A DNA stretch of 64,000 bases from Trissonchulus latispiculum. Lineage: Eukaryota > Nematoda > Enoplea > Enoplida > Ironidae. Every line of letters starts with the position of its first letter. Position 1 is the first letter of the stretch. The stretch lies in NCBI GenBank assembly GCA_030248195.1, contig JASAND010006872.1, positions 40,307-104,306 on the forward strand. The letters are read 5' to 3'. A program made the position numbers and the translations under genes. A model generated the notes under the pieces. The model had not been told where the DNA came from. It worked only from the letters and a program-made list of their open reading frames with translations, and did no database searches. This document shows positions 1-12,300 of the stretch, one piece after another.

Positions 1-245
1 CATAAGCTCATGCGCATCATAACGTGACAGTGTTGACGCTTGTTTCTCCATCAGTTCGCACATTTACATATTTCGAAATTGCTTGTCAATTTACAGTGTA
101 TTTTTAGTGGTTTTTCCGGGTGGGGGGGGAGTGGTAGGAGAGAGTTTTTGCAAAAATGAGTCTAAAATGGTATGATCGCTCCCTTGGAGTCGTTTATAAG
201 TAAGTATATGTTGTTGAGATTTTGATGTTTCTTTCTTTCTTTCAG

Positions 246-1694
246 GAAACCCTGCGGCGAAGGAGATCAGCATTCAGATTAGCCGCATGAATGCCCTGAT
301 GCAAGCCCTTCAGGAGAAGGTGAAGGGAATCGGCGAGGAGGGCCGGGTCGTCGGATCAGCAGAGGAGCTGCAGCCAGCCGAGCCAGCCGAACCAGGCAAG
401 CCAGCCGAGCCAGCCGAGCCAGCCAAGCCAGGCGAGCCAGCCAAGCCAGCTGAGCCAGCCAAGTCCAAACTTTCTCTGGACGCGATGAGGCTGAAAAAGC
501 CTCTCTTTAGTTCTGAGGGCAACAGTGCGGTATGTCCTGGCTCTTGTTATGCATTTTGCGATTCAGATAGCTAGCTTTGTGCCAGGATAGGGCCGTCAAT
601 GCTAATTTATTGGATTTTCTGGAAATTCTGACGAAGAACCTAGTTTTTCGGATTTCCAGTTTTTCCAGTATGTTTTCCACTTTTTTTCAATAAAACCAGA
701 TCTGCTTAAAACTGTCCAGTGTGTCTTAAATATTTGTTTGGCGGTTTTGGCTTAGCTTTGAATTCTTTAGCTGATTTGTCACCTTATTTTAGACGGCTGC
801 AGAGGCTGCGGATTTGGTCGGAAATGAAAACTTCGGATTTGAAATTCCGCAAGAAATAAGTACGTATTTACGTCGGGAAATTTTTACTTAAAATTGTCTA
901 AATACAGGCATTTTTGAGACTTTTGGCAGGTTCTCCAAACCACCTCTTTTTTGCAAAAATCTTTTCCTACCCGAAGAATCCCCGAAAAATACCCTGGAGG
1001 CTCACTTCACTACCACAATTTCGTAGGCAGATGCTGCTTTGATTGTGGAGTTCTTTAATTCTGTTAATATTGGAAGATGGCGGGTTCGATTCCGTTTGTA
1101 TCCTGTCAGATGAGGACTTCCTTTCTCGACTTAACTCCATCTTGGGAGAGCGGTTAGAGCGGAGAGAGAGACTTAACCCCTCCCCACCTTACAAATTTCG
1201 TCCTCTTCTTTCCGAATTTTTCCTACCTCTCACCCGAAAGTATGGATGCCCCCTTTTTGTGTCACTTAATAGTCTGGCTAGGAGTCCTTCTTGATGACAG
1301 TGGTCATTCTTTTGCCTTTTAGGCTGGAACGTAGAGTCGAATGATGCTGCTCCAGTGTCGGCGATTGTTGAATTAGTTTCCTTTCGATTTTCCAGTCCGT
1401 GCGATTTAGCATTTCATTCTCCTAAGCTTGTTAGCTCCTAGGCTTATTTTTATCTTGTATATACAGATTTAGATTCCGTCGTCTGCGGTGTAACAAAGAG
1501 TGCTGTTGTTTCTCCTGAACTAATGTGCTCTAACTGGATTGTTGCATTCTGTATTTTAGATTGTGGGGAAATCGCTGCATGAGTCGGTTGCGGATATGGC
1601 GGACCGTATGTCTTCTGAGCAGACCGCATACGAAGCCGTGTTTGGAGACAAGCTCTACGATTCTTTTGCGGGCACTTCTTTGCTCATGTTTTAA
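246..1694 (+). CDS. 3' part of a multi-exon gene with a Pro/Glu/Ala repeat (partial)
   Basis: Function not recognised. Proposed exons are 246-529, 793-859, 1323-about 1366 and 1560-1694, with the upstream part outside the window. Exon 246 follows a pyrimidine-rich acceptor (TTTCTTTCTTTCTTTCAG) and ends at a GTATGT donor. Exon 793 follows CTTATTTTAG and ends at GTACGT. The phases agree across both junctions (0, then 1). The third exon follows CCTTTTAG; three in-phase GT donors are possible (1355, 1367, 1376), so its end is uncertain. The last exon reads from ATTGTGGGG to a TAA at 1694. The product would have an amphipathic helix (ISRMNALMQALQEKV), then about twelve PAEPA/PGEPA-type repeats encoded at 370-465, then an acidic C-terminus. 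The final residues run into sequence homologous to the intron end of the secreted-protein gene at 8.7 kb, so the stop may come from a later rearrangement. Confidence 0.5.
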
Positions 1695-1854
1695 GAAAGA
1701 ACATTAATCATGAACAAGACTGTGCTGTTCGTGCTAACCCTAATTGGTCATTGCAATCACCGTTAACTGTGGAGCTAACCCTATTGGTCATTGCAATCAC
1801 CGTTAACTGTGGATGTGCTAATCCAACAAGTAAATCCAAAGATCAACGGCCTAC
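1683..1854 (+). pseudogene. broken first coding exon of a paralogue of the secreted PEPG protein
   Basis: This stretch matches the start of the gene at 8754: the leader TTAATCATGAAC, a hydrophobic signal peptide ending VNCGCA, and SKSKDQ after it. An ATG is present at 1710, but about 41 bp covering most of the signal peptide is duplicated in tandem. The first duplicate carries one extra base, which leads to an early TAA. The acceptor that reads TTTCCAG in the intact gene reads TTTTAAG here. Homology stops soon after GATCAACGG, and neither the PEPG repeat nor the cysteine-rich end follows. It is best read as a dead partial duplicate; a functional role would need transcript support. Confidence 0.75.
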
Positions 1855-2799
1855 TTTTAAAGGAAAAGACTGAAGCGATTCTGTTGAGTATCGGATTTTT
1901 GTCGAATTTTTAAAGTCAGAATTTTGGAAAATCGATTATTTTTGGACCATGAAAAACAGGACCTACGGTACTCTTTTGTTTGTCCTGAACAATTGGCAAA
2001 AGCTACAGAAACGGCCAATAGATAGCTGCACTCTACGCATAAAACCACGTCTTATGAGAGTGCTCGCATGTTTCTATCATCTACAGCAAGCTCAAAAAAC
2101 TTGCCACAAAAACAGCAAATTTTGCTAAAAATGGCCATTGTTCACAATTTTCACATTCTTTTGATAATTTCTCACTCATTATGTGGTAAAAAATCACCAA
2201 ACTTGGCAGATTAATTAATATATCCATGTCTGTCACATAATGTGGCCAAAAGAAATGCGTCAATATTGAACATTACTGCTGTGGCGGCACCTTTGATCTT
2301 TATAGGTGAAAAATATTCATTTTAAAATTTATCCAAATATAGACAAATTGGGTATCAATCGATAGCTAATGGAACGAGGAGCAACGTTTCTCATAACCAT
2401 GGGTCTAAAATGTTGTCTGTGCAAGATAAAACGAGTTAAAGTTATACTGGGTAGTCCTGCCACGTTAAGTCAGTGCATCACTCAAGCATGCATTATGAAC
2501 GACTGGATAGCTGGCCTTGAGCCATGTTTGCACTTAACTATTACCTTAGTAAAGGGTTTCATTTGGTGTATCGGTTAACCCTATTTTCGGTCGCGTTTGG
2601 TCTCCACCAGACCTTGCAGGGCTCATCACCTGAATTTTCAAGTTTTCCGGCTTTAGTTTGAACCTGAATAACTCTGTCACAGTTTGATTTCGAACACTAA
2701 TATTCTAAGTTATTTTTGAGAACATATGGGGGCATATTATTTGTGGAAATGAGCGAAATCCGTGACTATCGATTTTTGACCAAAGTGACCGCCCCTTAA
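1855..2799. mobile_element. decayed TTAA-type element, right end recognisable
   Basis: The stretch ending at 2796-2799 (TTAA) resembles the right end of the element at 58918-60143: a G-rich segment, then ATGAGCGAAATC, GTGACTAT and a C-rich end before TTAA. The left end was not pinned down. TTTAAAGG near 1854 is a possible start. No coding potential was seen in between. Confidence 0.4.
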
Positions 2800-2999
2800 A
2801 GAAGAAAGAAAGTTGGACACCACCGGGCTCCCGACAACATGGGGTACCCGGCGGCGGCAGACTCCGGCCGAAAAAGTGCAACGTTTGGGTCCATATCCTG
2901 AACGCTAGGGAGCAAAATTTAAAAAATCTCCCTTGTTACGCTATGCAACCCTACTGGTAATTTTCAACAAACGATACTAGACCTCTCCAGCTTCTACAT

Positions 3000-3235
3000 A
3001 GTCGTAGAAAAGTGTGACCAAAATTTGTGTCAAAATAGCGAAAGTCCGACTTTGGGACCTTGGCACAGAGCTAAAACTGGCCAGGTGCCAAAGTGAAGGA
3101 CCAAAAAAGGTAGCATGGGGGATACTGTCTACCAACATATAATAGTAGTCCTAACCTAATAATAATAATAGTGGCCCAAAATGCTCACATCGTTCCAACG
3201 CTTAGCCGTATAATGCGTTTCCAAAAAGCGTTATT
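3000..3235. repeat. dispersed repeat shared, inverted, with 32640-32870
   Basis: Read on the minus strand, this segment matches the interior of the hAT-like element at 31727-35694: AACGCTTTT, a GTTGGAACG-like word, TAGACAGTATCCCCC, GGTAGCATGG/CCATGCTACC, and CCAAAGTCGGACTTTCGCTA. It is probably a remnant of the same transposon family. The surrounding 2800-3340 has no other recognisable feature. Confidence 0.55.
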
Positions 3236-3541
3236 TCCCGAGAACAAACACAGACGCACGGTAGCTATCGCCTAGTGCAAAAGTCCTATCGCGCACCTAT
3301 ATAATAGGCTACCTTCAAATGTTAAGTCAGGACAGGCGCTAACAGTTCGGTACCAAGATGTTTTGGTCAGACTTTAGTATCTACTGCGAAAACATTTTTC
3401 CGCTCCAACACAAATTAAATTGCCTTATACCATGTGCCTGTTCTCAGGAGTATGTTTCCTGTGATCGAAGGCAATATTATGATTTTGTACATGTTTATGT
3501 GGAGCATTTTTTGTGTAAGGGAATCCTCTTTTTGTTGTAAG

Positions 3542-3660
3542 CGGATGAACCCAGAATAGCGGAGGATGTGGTGGAGGCTTGGAAAGGACGGTATCGCGCG
3601 GGAACGGTGGATCCAGGCCCTGAGTCGGAGGAGGGCCTGCCTGGACCTGCGGACACCTGA
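3542..3660 (+). CDS. possible orphan terminal exon, GC-rich
   Basis: Function not recognised. The stretch is strongly GC-rich compared with the AT-rich sequence around it. It follows a T-rich run ending GTTGTAAG and gives an open frame of about 39 codons that includes IAEDVVEAWKGRY and an acidic proline-rich end, stopping at TGA 3658-3660. The helical start and compositional contrast look like coding sequence. No matching upstream exon was found and the acceptor is not strong, so this could be a fragment of a lost gene or of a transposon. Confidence 0.25.
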
Positions 3661-4993
3661 ACCTGCGTAGCCCGGAACTCCCGAGTCCCCCTTTCTTGCC
3701 GGCTGGGTGGTACACGCTGAGTGTGGGACTAGACACGGAGGAAGACACGGTTGGTTTGCCTTACTGACTCAAGTCATGTAGTTTGCTTGATAATTTCTGT
3801 CTATACTGTTTATGCTATGTTGTCTCGCTTTCCTGTGCGGCCGTTCCAAAGTGGCCTCATTAGCTAAAGTATCCAGAAATAACAATTTTGTGTCTGGCCT
3901 ACGGCTCTGGAAAGCACTGATCTTTTAAGAAAAGCGGTTAGAATAACCTTAAACTTGAGTAAACTAGTGGTCTTAAGGTGCTGGTTCGGGAATTTGCAGC
4001 AAAATTTGAAAGACTGTAATTTGCTCAATTCGTGGAATCCGAGAATTTTTGTAATTTTAAAGTTTAGAATGTGCTTGTTACAGCTAGGTAGGGTATACCT
4101 GTCTCATTTCAACTCTTCGACTTGAACATGCGATGACAGGAAAACAATTTTTGAAGATTCATTTCTCGAAATGTGGGAAAGCTAAAGAAAAACAACCAGT
4201 TCAGGCTTTAAAAGAAACGTCTTCCTGAGGGCTATTTTTTCTGAAATCTTGTAGTGATCAGGTAAGCACAAGATTTTGAGAAAAATGTACATTTTGTCTG
4301 ATTTTCGCCGAAATTTTCAAGGTTGGATGCTTTTTTCTGTCGAACCGAAAGACAAAACGCGAAACCATGAAACATAGCCCTCGGCAATTGTCCCAAAAAT
4401 GCGTGTCTAAAGCCGTTTTTAATTGGTTGCATGAGTTGAGAGAAATCCGTGTTGGAAACAATCTGGTTGCGATTTTCGAAATTTCACGTTTTCGTTGCTG
4501 TGCGTAGGCGCAGATGTCGCAGAGAGCTCCCCATTGGGCATAACTTGTGCTTTATACTTGACCAACGGACCAACAGAAATTGTCGTTATCTTGCAATATT
4601 TGTTTTTGAAAAATGGCCGGTTTTGGACCCCGAAAATCAATTTTCACTGCTATCACTTATGCCGTAAGGAGTCGAAGTATACTCTCAAGAGCAAAGTTGT
4701 AGGTCTTGATAAGACGATTCGAATGATTATGTTGAGAATCAACAAAATTACAGTGTTGCAACTTAACTTTAAAAACAAACACTAAAACAATTTGTTACTG
4801 TTGTGTCTACTCTGTTAGCTAAACTTGATCAGCTTAGATCTGATCTACCAGTTCAGTGTTATCGAATTCTGTCGTGCGAATCGGGTGTATTTTTACTGTG
4901 GTCCTGTATTTCTACATTTTCGCCGTATACTTTATGCCGGTAAATTCTTATAAGCCGCTCTCGCGGTCGTAGTCAGTAAGGTTAGTTTATTAG
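3661..4993. other. no supported gene
   Basis: AT-rich sequence. Short frames at 4232-4785 overlap on both strands and have no domain signature. The segment looks like non-coding or decayed repeat DNA, and no terminal repeats could be assigned. Confidence 0.4.
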
Positions 4994-4997
4994 TTAA

Positions 4998-6240
4998 GGG
5001 GGGGGTCCATTTTTGGCCGATTTTTCGACAATCTCCGATTTCGTTCATTTTCACATAATTTGTTCTTTGAGTGCCATATTTTAACGAGTTTTTGAAATTA
5101 AAGTCGGATCGTTTATAGTTGTTGAGTAATTTCGCCGCAAAGTTGGGGTCTCCATGTGTTAAACATAGGAAACGGAAAAAGTTGTGATTTTATTCTTGCG
5201 CCAAAAAAATCTCTCGATAAACAGTCATGAGTCTGTATAATTTTGTATTCAAGTTGAAGCTATGATCATGAACTGCGGTACCTTAGAAGTAGAATTTTGA
5301 TTTAGGCCCCCAAAAATTTTTAAAAATTTTTTATGTAACGCAAACAGTAGAAAATCGTCAAATTTCAACGTTTCTTGTCAATGAAAAGTAGGGTCGTCAA
5401 AAAGAATTGTAATCTACTCTAATTCAGAGGCCTAAATGAAAAATCTAATTCCAAGGTTCCGTAGTGCTTGAATAGGCGGTTCCAACGATACCAATTGTTT
5501 GGCTGTAACCCTCCGCAGTTTCGAGATTTTTTTGGCGCAAGAATGTGCTGTTTTAGCAAGATTTATAAAATTTCGGTTTTTTCGAAAATTTGGCTAAATT
5601 ACGACAACAGTATGGTCCCAAACTGCCTCTTTTGTATTCCAACTTATGTATTCATGCATTGGGATCTATTTGCAGCATGAATCATGCTGATAGCTATGTC
5701 CAGTACTTCTCAGCGCGCCAATCGGGACCTCAGACCCCCGAATTTTACAAAACAGCGATTTTTCAAATTTTTCAAAATATGGCATATTATATCTCAATTG
5801 AAAGCTCTCAGTGCAGGGATGAATTCTTCTCATAGAACCATGGCTCGGAAATGCTTCTATTTTAAGTTAACCGCTGTTAAATGTTTGATTACATCCGGAG
5901 GAACAGGGGCCTTGTTTTTCTGAAAAATCCTTTAGGGAAGCTTCTGATCATGCTCATCGGGCTTGAAACTGTACGAAAATGTTTGTATTAATGGTTACAA
6001 AGTGTGTAAAAGAAAATAAACTAAAAATCTGAAGTTGATTTGCGAAAATTTGATTGAGTTTGCTGCAGCACTATGATTTTCGCTGATATTCAAATTGTAA
6101 TCAATGAATGGCTCGTAACTTACGGAGAACTGAACGAAACAACTCAAAATTTAAACTTGACATGTACGACATATGTGGCTAGATTATGTGTGAAAATCGA
6201 AATCCGTGATCTAAAAATTTTTCACGATGGACCCCCCCCC
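4998..6240. mobile_element. TTAA-flanked non-autonomous element, piggyBac-like target site, about 1.24 kb
   Basis: TTAA lies at 4994-4997 and again at 6241-6244. Just inside are G8TCCA on the left and its complement TGGAC9 on the right. Subterminal words ATTTTTCGAC, CTCCGATTT and TTTTCACATAAT recur in inverted form at the right end. The same termini and subterminal words are found at 58918-60143. No transposase frame is present, so it would depend on an enzyme encoded elsewhere. Assignment to piggyBac rests on the TTAA target; Kolobok-type elements also use TTAA. Confidence 0.75.
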
Positions 6241-6888
6241 TTAAGTAAGTAGGATAAATTCTTAGAGTTAGGCCTGGTCCTAAACCTGCAGTCGCTCCGC
6301 CTTTTAATCTGAGTTAAGTTCCAGGCAGTTAGCTTAGAATTAACATATGGCGACCGTGAACAGTTTGACTCTGTCTGGTTGACCATCACTTTTCAACGAA
6401 AATTTCGAATTTTCAAAATTTCGAAATTTGTTACGAGTTTATTTTCGATTTTTCTTGTTTATGTGTAATTTAGATAAATCATTTTGATTCGTTTTCTTTA
6501 GTTTTTATTGAGTTTAGTCTTCACTTTTGATTTTTCAAATTATTGAGAATGAGCAAGCCAGCACATAGCCTTATTATCATGTACTCTTGTTAGTAGTAAT
6601 TAAATTTGGGCTTAGCACAAAATTCACAATACAATACAGTTAATGCAGAACACCAGAACCATAGGCATAAAGTCGGCCACTGAGCACATAGGGGACCGAA
6701 GAAAGTTCATGAATAATTGAATAATCGGGATAGTCAGATATTTTTGCTGGAGAGGAGCCATTCACAAGAGATCAAAATTGTGTGGAAATTGTCGGTGTTA
6801 TCAAAGCGCAAGCATGGTTCGTAAGATTTGATCAACTACTTACGCACACGTGCATGTATGGAAACAGCTAGATATTATCATGTTGTAC

Positions 6889-6921
6889 CAAGAGTACATA
6901 ATAATATATTATGTACTCTTG
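6889..6921. mobile_element. minimal 33-bp palindromic element with a 7-bp TSD
   Basis: Two perfect 15-bp arms, CAAGAGTACATAATA and its complement, are separated by 3 bp and flanked by direct GTTGTAC at 6882-6888 and 6922-6928. The arms are the termini of the larger elements at 14431-15581 and 63487-63965, which also have 7-bp TSDs. Confidence 0.8.
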
Positions 6922-6928
6922 GTTGTAC

Positions 6929-8160
6929 CTTAATCGGCGTCTAAATTATTCCATTGCATTGTCTTATAAATAAGGTGTTAGTGTTGACAGGTTTGAATGT
7001 TTTCCAATTTTCAGTCATTCAACAACCCGTGGGTGATTTTCGTAACGGCCGCTCCCTGCCAAAAATATTTTGGGAGCGGCAGCCCCCCCACATCTGCCCC
7101 TCTTTTCCCATTAATAGGTCGCTCCAGCGAAAACTACAGGTTTTTTCTTGTAAAAACTACAAGTTTAGTATCTGATTTAGGATTTTCGAAAAAGTCGAGC
7201 AAAACTACAGGTTTCTTTGGTAGTTTCTACAGGAAATTCCTGTAATTCTTACTAATACAGGAACTTGTAAATATTAATACAAAAGTTACTTTTATGGCAA
7301 ATACAGGAAGCTCCGCTAGTGACTTACCGCACACGGAGCACATTTGTAGACAATTTCAAGAATTCCTTGTAATTTCTACAAGAGTGTATGATCCGATTTG
7401 ACATTTGAGTCAATCTGTCTGTAAGTTTGGCGAACTATGATGCCAATTTTTTAAATAAATTTGCATATAAATTAAAAAGTAATAAAAGGCAAACTAAAAG
7501 TCACCTCTAGCAACTAGTTTGGTTTTAATTTCACAATACTGCTCGGTTAAAGAACAGTTTCTGGTTTTCTATTCATCTCGTTTAGTTTGAGAATACACCG
7601 ACTTTTGGAGAAGGGAACAGGTTCTTACACATGAATACATGAGTCACGATAATCTGTTGGCAATCACTCCACCAACCCAACCAGTTTAGCGCATTCATTA
7701 GCGATAATGACACCGCAGGATTAAGCCTCTCATAATCCAGCTTATGCTGTAATCTAAATTTCAAATTTTAATTGCTCTTTAGTCACAAGGTATGTTTGCC
7801 GACAGTAATACTAACGCTTCCGTTTAATTGGCAGGTTATCGTCAGCTCAGCTTGCTGTTGCATTCTGTGCTGCCAAACTGCACAGTAGATTTTGCTATGT
7901 CCCATAAGCTTAACCGGCTGCTCCTTTGCTGTAAAACGTATTCTATTGATGATGATGATGATTGGTCGGATCTAGAGTAAAGAATCGTCGAGGATTCCAT
8001 TCTCACATTGACAGGCTGTGCGATCCGATCCGCATTATTATGCACTCTCATCTCAACGCACACCAGGCACAGAGGATTAAGAAAATATTGCGAAAATTTT
8101 ATTCTGCTACAACCTCAGCTACGAGTTGCAAATTTGAGTCTCCAAGCGCCTTTTCGCGCG
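6929..8160. other. no supported gene; repeated ACTACAGG/CTACAAG words at 7125-7390
   Basis: The part 7125-7390 carries many copies of AAACTACAGG, TACAAG and TACAGGAA on both strands, suggesting a decayed element with subterminal repeats, but its ends were not defined. A (GAT)n run lies near 7950. Frames in 7840-8220 overlap on both strands and carry no recognisable domain. Confidence 0.35.
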
Positions 8161-8522
8161 CTAGTTAGAAGAGTAGAGTTAAATTTGTTCACTCGTTTAA
8201 CCCTGCTGTTGAGTTAAAATGAACTGTCTAACTCGTTAACCCTGTGCACGAAAAGGATTGAGTTAATTTTAACTCTTAACTGGGAAAAGGGCCCAAGTCT
8301 TCAATACGAATCGTGAATGTTTCGTGAACGTTTCTGCAAACTCGAGAAAATTAACCCGTTTGAAAGTATGCATGTCAGCATTTAACCCAATAATTGAAAA
8401 CATGACAAGTTTTATGGAAACTCAAACTAGAAATTCTTACTCAGCTCTCAAATGGTCTCCAGGTGTAACTTCACAACAAGAGATATTTTAGGAAATTGAC
8501 ACGTGACTCTATACACACTCTT

Positions 8523-8689
8523 GAGGCCTTTTCAATAAAAGGCAGAGTAGAGTAGAGTAGAGTTAAAATTAAGTTTTACTTTTTAACGTTTTAACTTCAA
8601 TCAAGCTGAAAGTTTTCCTCTTTTAACTCTTTCATGAAGAGAAAAAAGTTATTTTTATTTCTACTCTACCCTTTCTTGAATAGGCCTTA
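8523..8689. mobile_element. short MITE-like inverted repeat with GAGTA repeats
   Basis: The left end GGCCTTTTCA pairs loosely with the right end TGAATAGGCC. Inside are GTAGAGTAGAGTAGAG on the left and CTCTACC on the right, with AACTTTAAC-type words between. It ends about 60 bp before the secreted-protein exon at 8754. No clear TSD was found. Confidence 0.45.
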
Positions 8690-8753
8690 GTCATTCGTAG
8701 CTCTACTAGAAAAGTCAACATATTATTCATGTTTCCAGGAGAGCGCCTTAATC

Positions 8754-9332
8754 ATGAACGCTGTGCTCTTTATGCTGACCCTAGTTGTCATTGCGATGAC
8801 AGTTAACTGTGGATGTGCTAAGCCAGCTGGTAAATCCAAAGAAAACGTTGGCAAAGATCAGAAGTCTATGTCCAAGGAAAAATCACAACCAGAACCTAAG
8901 CCAGAACCCAAGCCAGGCCCTGAACCTGAACCCGAACCAGAACCCGAGCCAGGTCCAGAGCCCGAGCCAGGCCCAGAACCCGAGCCAGGTCCAGAACCCG
9001 AGCCAGGTCCAGAACCCGAGCCAGGTCCAGAGCCCGAGCCAGGCCCCAAACCTAAACCTAAGACAGAAGGGAAGTCAAAGCCAGGTCCGCCGCCTGGTCC
9101 CCCAGAACCAATGGACTACGAGTCTCTGGAGGTTTTCCTGGACTGCGCCATCAAATGCGTTTTCCAGGAAAACATGGAGATCACGTTCAACGACTTCCAG
9201 GATTTCTGCGTCATCTATAATCGGACCCTTGGCTGCATCAGGACCTGTCCGGAGGGCGACTCCTTCATCGATATGGCCGCCAAAGAGTTCCGATTCGATC
9301 CCTACCAGGACCTGTGCAGGGCCGAGGAATGA
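8754..9332 (+). CDS. secreted protein: signal peptide, PEPG repeat, six-cysteine C-terminus
   Basis: The frame encodes 192 residues. Residues 1-22 form a typical signal peptide ([20 protein letters not shown]), so the product is probably secreted. A short Lys/Ser-rich linker is followed by an extended proline/glutamate repeat (PEPEPG units, residues about 47-100), then Lys/Pro-rich spacer, then a compact domain of about 70 residues with six cysteines in the pattern DCAIKC, DFC, GC, TC, LC. An NRT sequon lies between the third and fourth cysteines. The exon is preceded by TTTCCAG, so a non-coding 5' exon is likely, and ATTAAA at 9453 is a possible poly(A) signal. The spacing loosely recalls CPG4-type domains of nematode chondroitin proteoglycans; that is a resemblance, not an assignment. 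A broken paralogue lies 7 kb upstream. The coding potential is strong: conserved start context, clean stop, biased repeat. Confidence 0.8.
   Translation: MNAVLFMLTLVVIAMTVNCGCAKPAGKSKENVGKDQKSMSKEKSQPEPKPEPKPGPEPEPEPEPEPGPEPEPGPEPEPGPEPEPGPEPEPGPEPEPGPKPKPKTEGKSKPGPPPGPPEPMDYESLEVFLDCAIKCVFQENMEITFNDFQDFCVIYNRTLGCIRTCPEGDSFIDMAAKEFRFDPYQDLCRAEE
8940..9050 (+). repeat. in-frame coding minisatellite (PEPEPG)
   Basis: Eighteen-base units of the type CCAGAACCCGAGCCAGGT are repeated about six times inside the secreted-protein gene. Differences are mostly at third codon positions, as expected for a repeat under protein-level constraint that can expand by slippage. Confidence 0.8.
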
Positions 9333-12300
9333 AGAACCATCATGTAGTGACTTATTAGATTAGTATTAGAACACCAAAACTGAGGTATTTGTACGCACTA
9401 AATGGCTAGTGATGTGAATCGGGCAGTCTTTGCTGGTTTACTTGATTGTCCAAATTAAAAAATTGCAGAAGAGGTGAGTTGGAGTAAAACGTACTAAACT
9501 ACACAGCAGTGTCATTGGCTATCTTTAAATTCTAAAAGAGAAACTAACTTAAAAAAGGGATAGGTTAACATTTTCTCTGGGAAATTTAGACTGGACTGTG
9601 GGCGGTCCTGACATGAGTGTTGATTGAATCGAAGTGCCGTACCATCTCAACGGGTTGAAAAGATGGAAAGGCAACTTGGAGTCCTGGAATCAGGAAGATG
9701 ATCTGGATCTTGAACGTCCATCGAAATCAAATTAAAATTTTTCGCCTGAAAAATAACGGCTTAATATTTTCTCACAGAAACGGAAAGAAAGTGAAATTCA
9801 AGAGACAGGAACAGGGAGCAGAAATTGGCCACAAGACCTACCGACGACATAAGATTCAAATTTAGGGATTTTTGGGTATATAGTTTTATCAGAAGAAATT
9901 AGTAAACTGTTCTGCCTAGACTGATTTCTTCAGTGGGGGGAATTGAGTATCGTGTTTCCCATTCTACCCGATTCACATCACTAATTGCAATTATTTCAAG
10001 CGTTTATTAACTCGAAATATATTTATCTCCTTGCAACATTTTCGTGTCTATGCTGTCCTTATCCGTTCCTGAATCTTGTGAATTTCACTGCTTCTTTCAG
10101 TAATTACAAGTATGGTCTAGGCTCATAAAAAGTTGCAAAATATGTTTTTATATGGAACCAATCAATAAGGAAAAAGTTTTAAAGCCATAGAATTAGGTTA
10201 AGATTTTGCGCTCCAGCCTGACTGTATTCGGTGAACGGACGGGATTAATGATTAGAAAGTTCTACATGAACAAAGTCTGTACATTTCACGACAAATATGA
10301 GTTTACAAAATGAACGTGGTTACAGACAAGCCAAAGTCAACCTGAACAACGGCAAACGAAAAACTTCCATGGCCATAAAAATCCTGCCAATTTATTATTT
10401 ATTATTTATTCCTGTTTATTGTACTAAAGCCTGCCCAGCTTCGGTGAGCGGACGTGTTGTGTGTGTGCAAGAAATACAAATGTGTAAATTGTAAAAGAAG
10501 TTTTGATGATAACCTTACTGATGAAATATCCGTAAGTATTTGTGCTATAGCTGCTGTTATTGTCGGACCCACGAAATGAGTGATATATACTTTATTTTCA
10601 ACCACATACTTTCAAAAATTGACGACATATAGCTCACTTTCAAACCAAACCTTATATCTACGGCCATACCAATCTGAAAACTCCGGTTCTCGTCCCAAAA
10701 TGAGATTCTCGGGAACTACGCACAGTAGTGACAAGTATGCGAATTACATAGATTTGTCTTGTCTACATCAATCGATATCTTATATATTTACTGGAACGCT
10801 TTGTTCTTAGACGATGCTTGATCCAGGTTGCGACCCCCCGAATCCGAATAAATCTTTTTCCTGCTGCACCACAGCGCAGCAGGTCTCTTATGTTTGCTCA
10901 CCACGAGCTCTCGCAAGCAAATTGCTTGATATGAATGCACTTCACCATAAATGCGTTTCAGTAGTTTAATATAGGGCCAGCATAATTTGTGTGTGAATTC
11001 CAGTCTTTTCTTCTGTTTTCACGTTAAATATATTACGTGCATACGTGTGCTTGGGGGGGGTTTGGCGGGGGGGGGTTTGACCCCCCCCCCCGACCTGAGC
11101 TCATCCCCCCAGAGGGGTCCCTCACCCCCCCCCAGAATCCGGTTTGTTCCGGTAAAAAACCGGAAAAATCCGGTTTTTCGGCGGCCTTCGGCCGCCCTTC
11201 ACCCCCCCCCAGAACTTCCCCTCCTGCACATGTCTGATTACGTGTATGTACTCATGTCGAATTGGAAAAACCGGAAATATAGATTCTTCCTTTTAATTGA
11301 CGACTCACCACAGTTAAGACAAACATTAACAGCACAACGATTTTTCGAATGCACGAAACAAAATAAAAGAATATGTTGAAATTTTATTAGCAGGGCAAGG
11401 TAAATTCTTTAAAGTGGCGATTCCTTTTTGGCACATATTGTTGGTTGGCGGCGTAAATCAAGATGAAATTCGACGAAACTTTCTGAAATACGTTCTTTGA
11501 GCGTTCTAACATCCTCCGAGCAATCCCGATTTAAGAATTCGAGATTTCCGGTCAGGGCGGTTTTTCCCAATTTCTGAACGTTTGGCAGCAGCTATACAGT
11601 TACGACTATATTCATTTGAAAGATCTGATTGAGCTTCACATTTTTGCTTTTTAAAGCAACTTTCTAGCTTTTCTCTACCGTGAGATGTAGATTGCTATAG
11701 ATACCGATTTTCTTGTTTTGGCGTCCAAAACTTGTCATTTTTGCAGAAATCAAATAATCCAACATTTCTTGAACTATGCAAGCCGTAAAATCTAACTAAG
11801 GGCGTCGATCTAAAGGTCTCATAGGGGCAAATTATCCGACGCATGATCGTCTTCCAACAGCCATCCCGTAGGCTGCTATCATAAAAAATGTAGTTTTTGC
11901 AAAAACACGACCAATTTTTTCCAAAGATTGTGGAGCATTCACCATGCAAGCTGGAGGGCTGCTACTAAACAGATGTGTTCTGCACAAACATACCCGGGGA
12001 CGTTTTTTTAGTTTCCCCGATTACCGCTTTCAAGCTGAAATCGTTTGACAAATTTGGAAAAAGTAGGCAAAATACAGGTTACTCACACATTTCACTTATT
12101 TCTCTATAATGAAGAGCGATTTCAGAATAAATAGAAAATCGCCCCCAGCTATTTCATGGAGGTATCGAATGATATAACCGATGTCTCCCGAAAAAATTTA
12201 CTTGAGTCTGCAAAAAATCTGGAGAATTATACTTCTTCTAAAATGTGTTAAACATATTTTTGAAAAGCAACTTTAGTTTCATGGTATGCATTAAAAAGAG

